Notes: generated by a model not told the origin, from the letters alone. DNA of 5,938 bases from Candidatus Epulonipiscium sp. (GCA_012841565.1 DUUM01000028.1:1-5938), one strand, 5' to 3'. Counted from the first letter of the stretch, positions 1-5,938 are shown. Made by a program: numbers and translations.

Positions 1-333
1 ATAAAATACAAAATCATCGATTAACCCTTTCCCTTTAGTCTGGATTACTTCTTCTACAATCCTTTCATCTTGGTCTGGGCACATCATAAGTAGCTTACAC
101 CCTGGGACCTCTTCTCTTATCTGTTGGCATAACCTTAAACAATAAGTCATGTTATAAAAACCTGATTCTGCCACTTCAATAAGGGCAACCTTGCCATCGT
201 AACTACGAATACTATCATTTGCATTATAATAGTTTGATTCAAAAATCCGAGAGATATCTGTGGTATCTTGAAGCTTACTGATTAGCCCTTGCACAATTGC
301 CTTCCTGTGCATAATTAATACAATGCTTGTCAT
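1..333 (-). CDS. Receiver-like (pseudo-receiver) protein, N-terminal 111 residues, truncated by window edge
   Basis: Start chosen at ATG 333 because a GGAGG ribosome site (341-345) sits 7 nt upstream, inside the end of the preceding gene, whose stop is only 2 nt away; the two are surely co-transcribed and probably translationally coupled. The reading frame is still open at base 1. The pattern resembles a NarL-type receiver domain: beta-1 SIVLIM (3-8), helix with IVQGLISKL, beta-3 VALIE (49-53), beta-4 CKLLMM (79-84), then a final strand near 107-111. The signature residues are replaced: no acidic pair after beta-1 (MH instead of DD), Glu53 where the phosphorylated Asp should be, Cys85 at the Thr/Ser switch position, and Tyr111 about where the conserved Lys belongs. 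I infer a receiver fold that is not phosphorylated normally. What follows the domain is not visible. It could also be an unrelated Rossmann-like protein. Confidence 0.6.
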   Translation of the reverse strand, partial: MTSIVLIMHRKAIVQGLISKLQDTTDISRIFESNYYNANDSIRSYDGKVALIEVAESGFYNMTYCLRLCQQIREEVPGCKLLMMCPDQDERIVEEVIQTKGKGLIDDFVFY

Positions 334-335
334 CA

Positions 336-1058
336 CTATCCCTCCACTGCACCTCCACAAAATTCGCAGCGTCCACTTACATCTGGAGTAGTAGTAGCCC
401 CGCAAAATGGACATGTTTGAGCTATTTTAGGTTCGCTAGCTGCAGCAATACTTTCTCTTACCTCTTGGCGCATCTGGCGAAGCACTACTTTAATCTCATT
501 TGATTGCCTTTCCATTTCTCTGTACTCAACTGAACCACGGATAGCAACACGCTGGTCATTGATTTTAAAATGAATCTGATCAAACCAAGGTGAGTTAAGG
601 CCAATTGTTATATAAAAATCATAATCAATATCATAACGACGAGGACTATAACTAACTTGATTACCATCTGGATCTTTCCACTTCTGTTCAGTTCTATATT
701 CACAAATTTCCGTTTCGCAACCAGTTACTTGAGAAAAATCAATAACATCCGGATTTTCATTTTGCCAACGACTATAAGAAGTTACAATAAATTTTTGTCC
801 ATCTTCATCTAATAGCACCCTAGTTTTTCCACCTATGGTACGGGTCACATTAAACTCAGAAACCAGTTTTTTATTTTCTTCACGGTATGCTAGGTGATCC
901 TTAATATCTGAAAGACTTGTTTTCCTTCGACCTGTAAAGTAAGGAGAAAGAAGCCCTGCACATTTCTTACACATATTCCCATCCTCTAACTTTCTGTTTC
1001 CCAAAAGACCAATTTTCTCGCCACAAATATCACAATATTTCTTTTTAAAAAACGCCAT
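336..1058 (-). CDS. DUF4428-type protein with two zinc ribbons
   Basis: The protein has 240 residues. An N-terminal four-cysteine zinc ribbon (C9xxC12 ... C30xxC33) with the run GEKIGLLGNRKLEDG is what I recognise as the DUF4428 domain common in Bacillota. The middle (about 65-175) is beta-rich and could be a PH-like fold; residues 178-208 look like a charged helix. A second zinc ribbon closes the protein (C216xxC219 ... C231xxC234). There is no signal peptide or membrane segment, so it is probably cytoplasmic. ATG 1058 is supported by an AAGGGAG ribosome site (1067-1073) with 8 nt spacing. It is the first gene of a unit that continues into the receiver-like gene 2 nt downstream. Function is unknown; the zinc-ribbon assignment is firm, while a role in scaffolding or regulation would be a guess. 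Confidence 0.85.
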   Translation of the reverse strand: MAFFKKKYCDICGEKIGLLGNRKLEDGNMCKKCAGLLSPYFTGRRKTSLSDIKDHLAYREENKKLVSEFNVTRTIGGKTRVLLDEDGQKFIVTSYSRWQNENPDVIDFSQVTGCETEICEYRTEQKWKDPDGNQVSYSPRRYDIDYDFYITIGLNSPWFDQIHFKINDQRVAIRGSVEYREMERQSNEIKVVLRQMRQEVRESIAAASEPKIAQTCPFCGATTTPDVSGRCEFCGGAVEG

Positions 1059-1100
1059 ATAAATTACTCCCTTCTAACTAAGTTTTTCTATCATTTTCTC

Positions 1101-1109
1101 ATACTATCA
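1101..1109 (-). promoter_or_regulatory. Candidate extended -10 promoter for the DUF4428-type gene
   Basis: On the minus strand this reads TGATAGTAT, i.e. TGn followed by TAGTAT (4 of 6 matches to TATAAT). No good -35 hexamer lies 16-18 nt upstream; that position is occupied by the direct repeats at 1120-1147. A promoter is expected here because a terminator (1155-1206) separates this unit from the signalling operon. Assignment is by eye. Confidence 0.4.
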
Positions 1110-1119
1110 ATATATCAAA

Positions 1120-1147
1120 TTACCCTTAGCTTTACCCTAGCCCTAGC
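1120..1147 (-). promoter_or_regulatory. Direct repeats, possible activator site
   Basis: On the minus strand GCTAGGGTAA (1141-1132) is followed after one base by GCTAAGGGTAA (1130-1120), and a third partial copy GCTAGGG (1147-1141) precedes and abuts them. The first bases of the two main copies are 11 nt apart, about one helical turn. They cover the -35 area of the candidate promoter at 1101-1109, where an activator would bind. No known regulator consensus is recognised. Confidence 0.35.
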
Positions 1148-1154
1148 GGCTAGT

Positions 1155-1206
1155 ATTAATAGGAAATAAAAAACAGGCCAAGGCCTGTTTTTTATTTCCT
1201 ATTAAT
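1155..1206. terminator. Bidirectional intrinsic terminator, 25-bp perfect stem
   Basis: Two perfectly complementary 25-base arms (1155-1179 and 1182-1206) are separated by AA. The GC-rich tip is ACAGGCC/GGCCTGT and is flanked by an A-run on one side and a T-run of six on the other, so transcripts from either strand give a hairpin followed by U's. It starts 15 nt after the response regulator stop codon and so ends the three-gene operon. Confidence 0.9.
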
Positions 1207-1220
1207 TAATCTATGGATAT

Positions 1221-1838
1221 TTAGTAAAAAGGATTAATTAAACCCTTTGAAATCATATAAAACGCAAGGTCTACTGTCTTTTTAAAACCTGTTTTAGCTA
1301 GCATATTAGATTTATGATACTTTACCGTATGCTCGGTTATAAAAAGTTCATTGGCAATTTCTTTGCTTGTCATATGCTTACATACAAGTCTAAGTATTTC
1401 CATTTCCCTTTCTGTTAGGGGGGCTTCACCCATTGATGTCGGAATAGCCCTTGGCTCAGGGAAAAACCTTTCACCTTCCATAACCCCTTTGGCTACTTGG
1501 ACAAAATAGTCTAAACTTTTACTTTTGAAAATAAAAGCACTTGCACCTGCCTCTTTGGCCCTAGGTGCATAGGTAATTTCATCGAAACCAGTCATTACGA
1601 TTACTTTAATACCAGGGTATCTTTTTAAAATCAATCTTGTTGTATCAAGACCAGATGCACCCCCTTCTGTGCAAACATCCATCATAACCAAATCAGGCTT
1701 TAGTTTCATACAATACAATTCTGCATGCAAGGCATTCTTTAAACTGCCTACGACAATAAAGTCATTGGTATTTTTAAGCGCATTAAATAAGGAATCACAC
1801 ATAGATTCGTGGTCGTCTACTATCAATACTTTGTACAT
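1221..1838 (-). CDS. LuxR/NarL-family response regulator
   Basis: This is the DNA-binding output of the two-component system, 205 residues counted from ATG 1838. The receiver domain (about 1-120) has every key residue: acidic pair D8/D9 in VDDHES, phosphoacceptor D54 in LVMMD, T83 in VIVMTG and K105 in FIFKSK. A LuxR-type helix-turn-helix follows (about 138-202), with LTEREMEILRLV and then SKEIANELFITEHTVKYH, as in NarL/FixJ proteins. Length is normal for the family. A GTG three codons upstream (1847) keeps the frame open, but the ribosome site GAGGTGA (1844-1850) overlaps that GTG and sits correctly for ATG 1838. The start lies 1 nt after the kinase stop codon, which makes the kinase its likely partner. 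The loop after D54 (VCTEGGASGLD) lacks the usual MPGMDG. Target genes are not identifiable here; its own operon or the unit at 1-1058 are possibilities. Confidence 0.95.
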   Translation of the reverse strand: MYKVLIVDDHESMCDSLFNALKNTNDFIVVGSLKNALHAELYCMKLKPDLVMMDVCTEGGASGLDTTRLILKRYPGIKVIVMTGFDEITYAPRAKEAGASAFIFKSKSLDYFVQVAKGVMEGERFFPEPRAIPTSMGEAPLTEREMEILRLVCKHMTSKEIANELFITEHTVKYHKSNMLAKTGFKKTVDLAFYMISKGLINPFY

Positions 1839-1839
1839 A

Positions 1840-3273
1840 CTACTCACCTCTTGGTATTTCAGCAGATAATGTAAATACAGGGCTTTGGATAATTTTCAAT
1901 TCTCCACCGTAAGCATCAACCCTTTTTTTCATTCTGCTAATGCCTCCCCCTGGAGTAATTGGACTATTTGTTAGATATCCGTTATTCTTTATTGTCACTG
2001 TGTAGGTATTGTCTAATAGGTCAGCATCAATACTTATACTAATTTGTGTAGCTAAGCTATGCCTAACTGCATTTGTGGCACCTTCTCTTATGATATCTAC
2101 AAATAAAGAGGCCTGGTCAGAATCTTGAGGAAGCTGGCCATAAAAATCAATGTCTACCCCTATGGTATGAAAAATCTGTTTTATATTTTCAATTTCATCA
2201 TATGGCCCTATTTCATTTTTTTCTGCTTTTAACTCAGCCAACAATCCTTTTAATAATGATGTCAATAAACCATAATCTGGATTTTGTTCGTTCTGTATAA
2301 TTCGTAACAATACACTAAGACGTTGCCCCAAAATATCATGGACCCGCATTTTCGCATTTTGAATTTCCTTTTCCTTACTGCGAACATGTAAATTTGTAAT
2401 TGTTTTCTTTAATTCATTACTCTTTTGCCTTAGTTCTTTGTCTTTGTCCTTTAATTTGGCCGTCAATGTCCAGAGTTTTGTTACATCCCCAATAGAAATG
2501 TGGATATATTTTTTCTTCCCTAGTAAAATATTTGTTTTGGTAAGCATCCACGCTGTATCGTCAGTTAAAATGTAGACACTTTGCCCTTCTAGCTCAGTTT
2601 TTTTGTATCTTGCTTTATAATCATCTGAAAGAAGAACATCAAAAAAATCTATGGCATTACGATATACTTTCCCTGTAATAGTAAACATCAAATGTTGCAT
2701 TACCTTGTTAGAAAGAAGTATATGCCCATCTTCTTGGCAAAACAAAACACCTGTATTCATCGTATCAATAGCACGTTTAACAGATAAAGCAGAAATACTT
2801 GTTTTAATTCCAATCATACAAGCCACACAAATTCTAATGCTTCTTTGTAAGAAAAAAATCAAAGCACTCATATAAACCCAAGGAAAAGCAGGTCCTAGTA
2901 GGTCTTCAATAATTGGTAAGGATATCATTACAAAGGGAATAATACTAAGAGGTAAATATTTTCTACTACTAACACAGACCAGGCCAATAAGAACAAGTGT
3001 CACAATAAAGCCAAAAATCCGAGAGCTCTCATAACCAGTTGCTACGACAAATCCACACTTGTAACCATTTACAATCTGCCCATGCATCAGAGAAAAAAAA
3101 AGAATCTGGTATAGTATAGATGCTTCTAGCAAATGTCTCCAAACCAGCTGGGTATTTAATCTGCTACGGTAAAAACAAAGAACTAGAGCTAGGGTTTGGC
3201 TTAATACACACAGGCCCAGTGTAAATGTTATTAAAATACTTACTTGCAAAGGAAAAGTGAAAAACTCAATCAT
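1840..3273 (-). CDS. Membrane sensor histidine kinase, NarX/LuxR-partner type (HisKA_3-like)
   Basis: The protein has 477 residues. The N-terminal third is membrane: hydrophobic segments at about 8-35, 51-64, 83-101, 107-125 and 131-153. A PAS-like segment follows (about 165-270; MNTGVLFCQEDGHILLSN is typical), then a charged coiled coil (272-305). The dimerisation/phosphotransfer helix carries RVHDILGQ with H312 as the probable phosphoacceptor, matching the HDxxGQ pattern of kinases that partner LuxR-type regulators. The ATPase domain (about 370-475) has an N-box EGATNAVRHS (N401) and a G2 box PGGGISRMKKRV (441-452). The G1 box reads NNG (430-432) instead of DNG. Start ATG 3273 has a strong GGAGGT site (3281-3286) with 7 nt spacing and overlaps the end of the sensor gene by 8 nt. 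It probably autophosphorylates and feeds the regulator encoded 1 nt downstream; short loops between membrane segments suggest it relies on the upstream protein for ligand sensing. Confidence 0.92.
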   Translation of the reverse strand: MIEFFTFPLQVSILITFTLGLCVLSQTLALVLCFYRSRLNTQLVWRHLLEASILYQILFFSLMHGQIVNGYKCGFVVATGYESSRIFGFIVTLVLIGLVCVSSRKYLPLSIIPFVMISLPIIEDLLGPAFPWVYMSALIFFLQRSIRICVACMIGIKTSISALSVKRAIDTMNTGVLFCQEDGHILLSNKVMQHLMFTITGKVYRNAIDFFDVLLSDDYKARYKKTELEGQSVYILTDDTAWMLTKTNILLGKKKYIHISIGDVTKLWTLTAKLKDKDKELRQKSNELKKTITNLHVRSKEKEIQNAKMRVHDILGQRLSVLLRIIQNEQNPDYGLLTSLLKGLLAELKAEKNEIGPYDEIENIKQIFHTIGVDIDFYGQLPQDSDQASLFVDIIREGATNAVRHSLATQISISIDADLLDNTYTVTIKNNGYLTNSPITPGGGISRMKKRVDAYGGELKIIQSPVFTLSAEIPRGE

Positions 3274-5626
3274 CTAAGCCACCTCCCCTGGGAAAAGAAA
3301 TATGGATTCCCTTTGTATCTTCTAACTCTTTTATGATAATTTTCCCCTTTACAGCAGAAATTCTCACAATAAACTCCGACTCTATTTTAAATACGCCAAT
3401 ATCTTCTGATGGAAGGAATCCCATAATAAAAGATTCTTCATCAGCTCCAAGATGCCCAATAATAGAGGAACAGCCTGTTTGGTATGCTAAGCAAATAATC
3501 TCATATAAAAAGTCATAAAATAAAGTAGCATACCTAAGGGGAAGTCTTCCTTTTAGCTGACTAATCGTTATAATATGGACCTGGGAATACCTTGCCATTT
3601 CACTCAGTTCCTCTATATATAGTCCTAATCTATCAGAAGCTATTGTATCTGTTTCTTTTTCTGTGAAAAATAAATTGCATCTACGTTTTATATAACATAG
3701 TAGTAGTGCTATACAAGTTGTTTCCTTGGTAAGATTCTGAGAGCCTGGTAATCTTTCTATCATCATTGTCAGTTGCTCTACCCTCTGTGATATTTCATCC
3801 TCTAGCTGGTCCATTAATTGTCTTTTTACCTTCTCCTCATTAATTAATCGCTTTCTTTTTTCTTCCTCAATAAGCATAGCGTTAGCTTCTTTAAGCATTT
3901 GTGTTGATGTGTTTATTTCTCTTTTTAATTGATATAGCTTACTGATATCTTCATGCCACATAGCGTATCCACCAGGAATGGAGGTCACAGATAAAACCGT
4001 ATCATCCTCCTGAAGCGTAAATCCATGTGGGTTAACTAAAATCTTATCAATAGTTTCCTTATTAATTGGTGTTTCAGCCTTAGATGCTAATACCATTTCA
4101 CCCTCATTGCTAATTAGTTGCATATTAAGAGGGGATCTTGTAAAAAGTTCTATATATTTAGTATTAACTGGAATTAATCCTGAACGTATACATGATTCAA
4201 ACATAAGCATTGTAAAAAGACCTGTGACAATAGTAATATCCGTTTCATATGCAAGTGGATCCCTCATTATATATTTGTAATTATAAAGACCAAATGCAAT
4301 AAAGATACCAATAGCTACAAGCATTCCTTTTTTTCTAGGATTCTTAATACCCTTGTAAATCAGTATAGTAAACACTGCAATAAGATTTCCCATACAAACA
4401 AATAAAATCACATAGTAGCCCAAACCATAGCCATAATTTTGATTCCAATCTGGTCTATTTAAGTCCAGACGTAATACAAGTCCATGCAAGTCATTGGTAA
4501 ATACAAGTATAATTAAAATACCAATTAGCACACCCATCCTTTGCCACCATTTAGGCGGAAATGTTTCATGGTCTGGCTTATCAATTGCCCATGCCATCCA
4601 TACTAAAACCAGAGGCAAAGTCAACTGAAATATATAGAATGCATACCACAAATACCGGATTAATACCGGATTTATTTCAATTTGATATTTTATTAAACGA
4701 ACCAATACCCAGCTGTTTAATATAATTCCAGTAAAAAAGGCTGCATAGCTTAAGCCTTTTTGCATGGACCGCCTCACCAGTGATACAGACCAAATAGTAA
4801 TGATAATGATATAAATTAAAGCAAAATGCAGATGTTCCTTATGATCTACAGACATAAACTTTTTAGCATTAAAAACCTTTCGCTCTATCAGGCTATTAAT
4901 ATTTTTAGTCATATTTGCAAAATGTTGATAATCACTAACTCTAATAGCAGGCTCGTAGGCTTCTTTATTAGGATAGGTAGAAGCATTACTTTCCCCATTT
5001 AATAAGCGTAAATTGGATGCTAATAGGACCTGATCTACATTGCCTTTGAAATGAAGTTCTTTAATGGCTAATAATCCTTTTTCATATGTAAATGTTCCTT
5101 CTTTAGGAATGATTATTTCAATATTTCGGCCACCTTGTATAAGGGCAGCTGCTTGATAGTCATAACAAATAATAATAGGACAATCAAATGAATTTATTTT
5201 AAGTTGGTCTTTTTCATTCAAAGACCTTAAAATCTTAATAGCTTTTGTTAAGGTATAATCTTCACCCTCTAAACCATAGGACATAGCAGCTATTAGCATT
5301 TGTACATTACCAGGCGTATCCATGAAAGATACGTCTTCCTCAGTAGTATATAAATCCTCCCAACTAGTCATTAACACATCTGTTTGCTGACGGTCTACAG
5401 CAATAATTACTGTTGCAAGATAATGGGGAAACCATTTTTTTGCAAGCCCAGTTTCAAGGGCCCCCACGGCTTGGGTGTCAAAAGTTTCTGCAATACCTCC
5501 ATCATTTAAAATATAATAAGCTTGCCTATCGAATGACATGGTTTTAAAGGTTGGCAAGATTTCCTGGACAACCTTTGGGTAAGATGAATAATCATCCTGA
5601 TTATATATAATGGTATCGGAAGGCAC
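3266..5626 (-). CDS. Solute-binding-domain/7TM sensor with degenerate kinase-like C-terminus (5' end disrupted)
   Basis: The open frame encodes 786 residues from GTG 5626. Residues 1-245 resemble a type 2 periplasmic binding protein; the stretch CYDYQAAALIQ ... IIIPKEGTFTYEKG (153-183) is like polyamine-type solute-binding proteins. Seven membrane segments follow (about 266-284, 293-312, 321-348, 364-384, 402-425, 434-450, 463-482), with FTNDLH (376-381) reminiscent of the HisKA_7TM region. Then come a PAS-like segment (about 488-562), a long charged coiled coil (562-625) and a C-terminal domain (630-786) that ends like an ATPase domain (HISFPRGGG) but has no convincing phosphoacceptor His, N-box Asn or DxGxG. 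It therefore looks like a receptor, not an active kinase. The GTG has no ribosome site and leaves the binding domain without a signal peptide; a signal peptide in another frame lies just upstream, so the true start is probably near 5728-5744, with a frameshift at the A8 run 5627-5634. The last 8 nt overlap the kinase gene. Confidence 0.8.
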   Translation of the reverse strand: MPSDTIIYNQDDYSSYPKVVQEILPTFKTMSFDRQAYYILNDGGIAETFDTQAVGALETGLAKKWFPHYLATVIIAVDRQQTDVLMTSWEDLYTTEEDVSFMDTPGNVQMLIAAMSYGLEGEDYTLTKAIKILRSLNEKDQLKINSFDCPIIICYDYQAAALIQGGRNIEIIIPKEGTFTYEKGLLAIKELHFKGNVDQVLLASNLRLLNGESNASTYPNKEAYEPAIRVSDYQHFANMTKNINSLIERKVFNAKKFMSVDHKEHLHFALIYIIIITIWSVSLVRRSMQKGLSYAAFFTGIILNSWVLVRLIKYQIEINPVLIRYLWYAFYIFQLTLPLVLVWMAWAIDKPDHETFPPKWWQRMGVLIGILIILVFTNDLHGLVLRLDLNRPDWNQNYGYGLGYYVILFVCMGNLIAVFTILIYKGIKNPRKKGMLVAIGIFIAFGLYNYKYIMRDPLAYETDITIVTGLFTMLMFESCIRSGLIPVNTKYIELFTRSPLNMQLISNEGEMVLASKAETPINKETIDKILVNPHGFTLQEDDTVLSVTSIPGGYAMWHEDISKLYQLKREINTSTQMLKEANAMLIEEEKRKRLINEEKVKRQLMDQLEDEISQRVEQLTMMIERLPGSQNLTKETTCIALLLCYIKRRCNLFFTEKETDTIASDRLGLYIEELSEMARYSQVHIITISQLKGRLPLRYATLFYDFLYEIICLAYQTGCSSIIGHLGADEESFIMGFLPSEDIGVFKIESEFIVRISAVKGKIIIKELEDTKGIHISFPRGGGLDD

Positions 5627-5744
5627 TTTTTTTTGTGCAAGCAGATAAAAGTATAATCATAATTATAGCCACTAGTAGGCTAATTACTATTCTTAGGTGT
5701 TTAATCCTATTAGTAAGATGCCCTTCAAAAAATATCCCCTCCAA
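5601..5744 (-). pseudogene. Lipoprotein signal-peptide segment of the sensor, out of frame
   Basis: From TTG 5744 this frame reads 47 codons to TAA 5601-5603. It contains a textbook lipoprotein signal: basic n-region TNRIKHLR (11-18), hydrophobic core IVISLLVAIIMII (19-31) and lipobox LLSAC with Cys at 36, followed by TKK. At the A8 run (5627-5634) it meets the sensor frame. Removing one A gives SAC-TKK-VPSDTII, joining signal peptide and binding domain. I read it as the true N-terminus of the sensor gene. The exact start is unclear: TTG 5744 lacks a ribosome site, and the strong site at 5736-5742 points to TTG 5728, which is in a different frame. Confidence 0.7.
5736..5742 (-). promoter_or_regulatory. 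Strong ribosome binding site GGAGGGG ahead of the sensor gene
   Basis: On the minus strand GGAGGGG is followed 7 nt later by TTG 5728, the only usual start codon at proper spacing. That TTG opens an 11-codon frame (TTG AAG GGC ATC ...) ending at TAA 5693-5695, which is neither the lipoprotein frame nor continuous with the sensor. The site shows that translation is meant to begin here, not at GTG 5626. Confidence 0.65.
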
Positions 5745-5752
5745 AAAACATC

Positions 5753-5800
5753 AAAACAAGTATGTATATGTTATAATTATAACATATACATACTTGTTTT
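5753..5800. repeat. 48-bp perfect palindrome, possible operator or hairpin
   Basis: Two 24-base arms (5753-5776 and 5777-5800) are perfectly complementary with no spacer. The outer ends are AAAACAAG and CTTGTTTT; the centre is GTTATAATTATAAC. It lies 27 nt after the stop of the upstream gene and 10 nt before the ribosome site of the sensor gene. As a terminator it would be weak: only 5 G-C pairs per arm and four terminal T's. Because no room for a promoter is left between it and the sensor gene, an operator overlapping the promoter is at least as likely. Confidence 0.85.
5776..5784 (-). promoter_or_regulatory. Candidate extended -10 promoter for the signalling operon
   Basis: Within the palindrome the minus strand reads TGTTATAAT, a perfect TGnTATAAT extended -10. 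The -35 position 17 nt upstream (TACTAA) is poor, which extended -10 promoters tolerate. Transcription would start near 5769, giving a leader of about 25 nt before the GGAGGGG site. By symmetry the same motif is on the plus strand at 5769-5777. Confidence 0.45.
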
Positions 5801-5827
5801 AGTAGTACTCTTTCGAATATTCTAACA

Positions 5828-5938
5828 CTAATTGGTTTTTTCTAATTCATATAGCTGGCCATTTTTGTAAGTATATTGGGAATATAATCCTTGACCGCCG
5901 TAAGGACTTATAATGGCATGATCCCCATCAATATACAT
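5828..5938 (-). CDS. C-terminal end of an unidentified protein (partial)
   Basis: Only the last 36 codons and the TAG stop (5828-5830) are visible; the frame is open to the window edge. The visible peptide is rich in Tyr and Gly (segments DGDHAIISPYGGQG and YTYKNGQLYELEKTN). It happens to begin with ATG at the edge, but this is probably an internal Met since nothing upstream can be seen. No family is recognised. It is on the same strand as the signalling operon, 83 nt from the first possible start of the sensor gene. Confidence 0.5.
   Translation of the reverse strand: MYIDGDHAIISPYGGQGLYSQYTYKNGQLYELEKTN

Noticed and set aside
1839..1847. GTG 1847 as start of the response regulator
   Set aside because: The GAGGTGA ribosome site overlaps this codon and is correctly spaced for ATG 1838, where the receiver sequence MYKVLIVDD begins.
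1669..1869. Plus-strand open frame of 66 codons
   Set aside because: It lies opposite the response regulator's receiver domain, has no family resemblance, and is explained as an antisense shadow.
2651..2875. Plus-strand open frame of 74 codons
   Set aside because: Antisense to the kinase's PAS-like and membrane region; its hydrophobic look comes from the complementary coding sequence.
3333..3518. Plus-strand open frame of 61 codons
   Set aside because: Antisense to the sensor's C-terminal domain, with no independent support.
5749..5751. ATG 5751 as start of the sensor gene
   Set aside because: It has no ribosome site upstream and its frame ends after 8 codons at TGA.
5753..5800. Palindrome as a standard terminator of the upstream gene
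   Set aside because: The stem is very AT-rich and the T-run is only four long; with no other room for a promoter of the next operon, I kept it as a palindrome with uncertain role.
1..5938. CRISPR arrays, tRNA/rRNA genes, insertion sequences
   Set aside because: No regularly spaced repeats, RNA-gene signatures, transposase fragments or terminal inverted repeats were seen.

Overview
The window is AT-rich and every recognisable gene lies on the minus strand. Strong GGAGG-type ribosome sites, a zinc-ribbon DUF4428-type protein, a NarL-type two-component pair and a histidine-kinase-like 7TM sensor together point to a low-GC Gram-positive bacterium, most likely an anaerobic member of the Clostridia. 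This placement is an inference from composition and gene types, not a database match.

Layout in the direction of transcription (right to left): (i) 5828-5938, the last 36 codons of an unidentified gene; (ii) 5745-5827, a short intergenic region filled mostly by a 48-bp perfect palindrome that carries an extended -10 motif on each strand; (iii) 5744-1221, a tightly packed three-gene signalling operon: a large membrane sensor, a histidine kinase (8-nt overlap with the sensor) and a LuxR-type response regulator (1-nt gap); (iv) 1155-1206, a hairpin terminator with perfect 25-bp arms; (v) 1147-1, a second transcription unit with its own probable promoter, preceded by direct repeats, encoding a two-zinc-ribbon DUF4428-type protein and, 2 nt later, a receiver-like protein cut by the window edge.

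The signalling operon looks like a split sensor system. The first protein has an extracytoplasmic domain resembling periplasmic solute-binding proteins, seven membrane segments, a PAS-like segment, a coiled coil and a degenerate kinase-like C-terminus with no visible phosphoacceptor histidine or ATP-binding glycine boxes. The second protein carries the catalytic parts (HDxxGQ histidine motif, N-box, glycine-rich G2 box). The third is the DNA-binding output. The simplest model is that ligand binding to protein one controls the kinase, which phosphorylates the regulator.

The most notable irregularity is at the 5' end of the sensor gene. The long frame opens only at a GTG with no ribosome site. 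Just upstream, in another frame, lies an excellent lipoprotein signal peptide ending in LLSAC, and the two frames meet at a run of eight A's. One fewer A would join them. The gene may be broken by an assembly error, be phase-variable, or be expressed by slippage; the sequence alone cannot say which.
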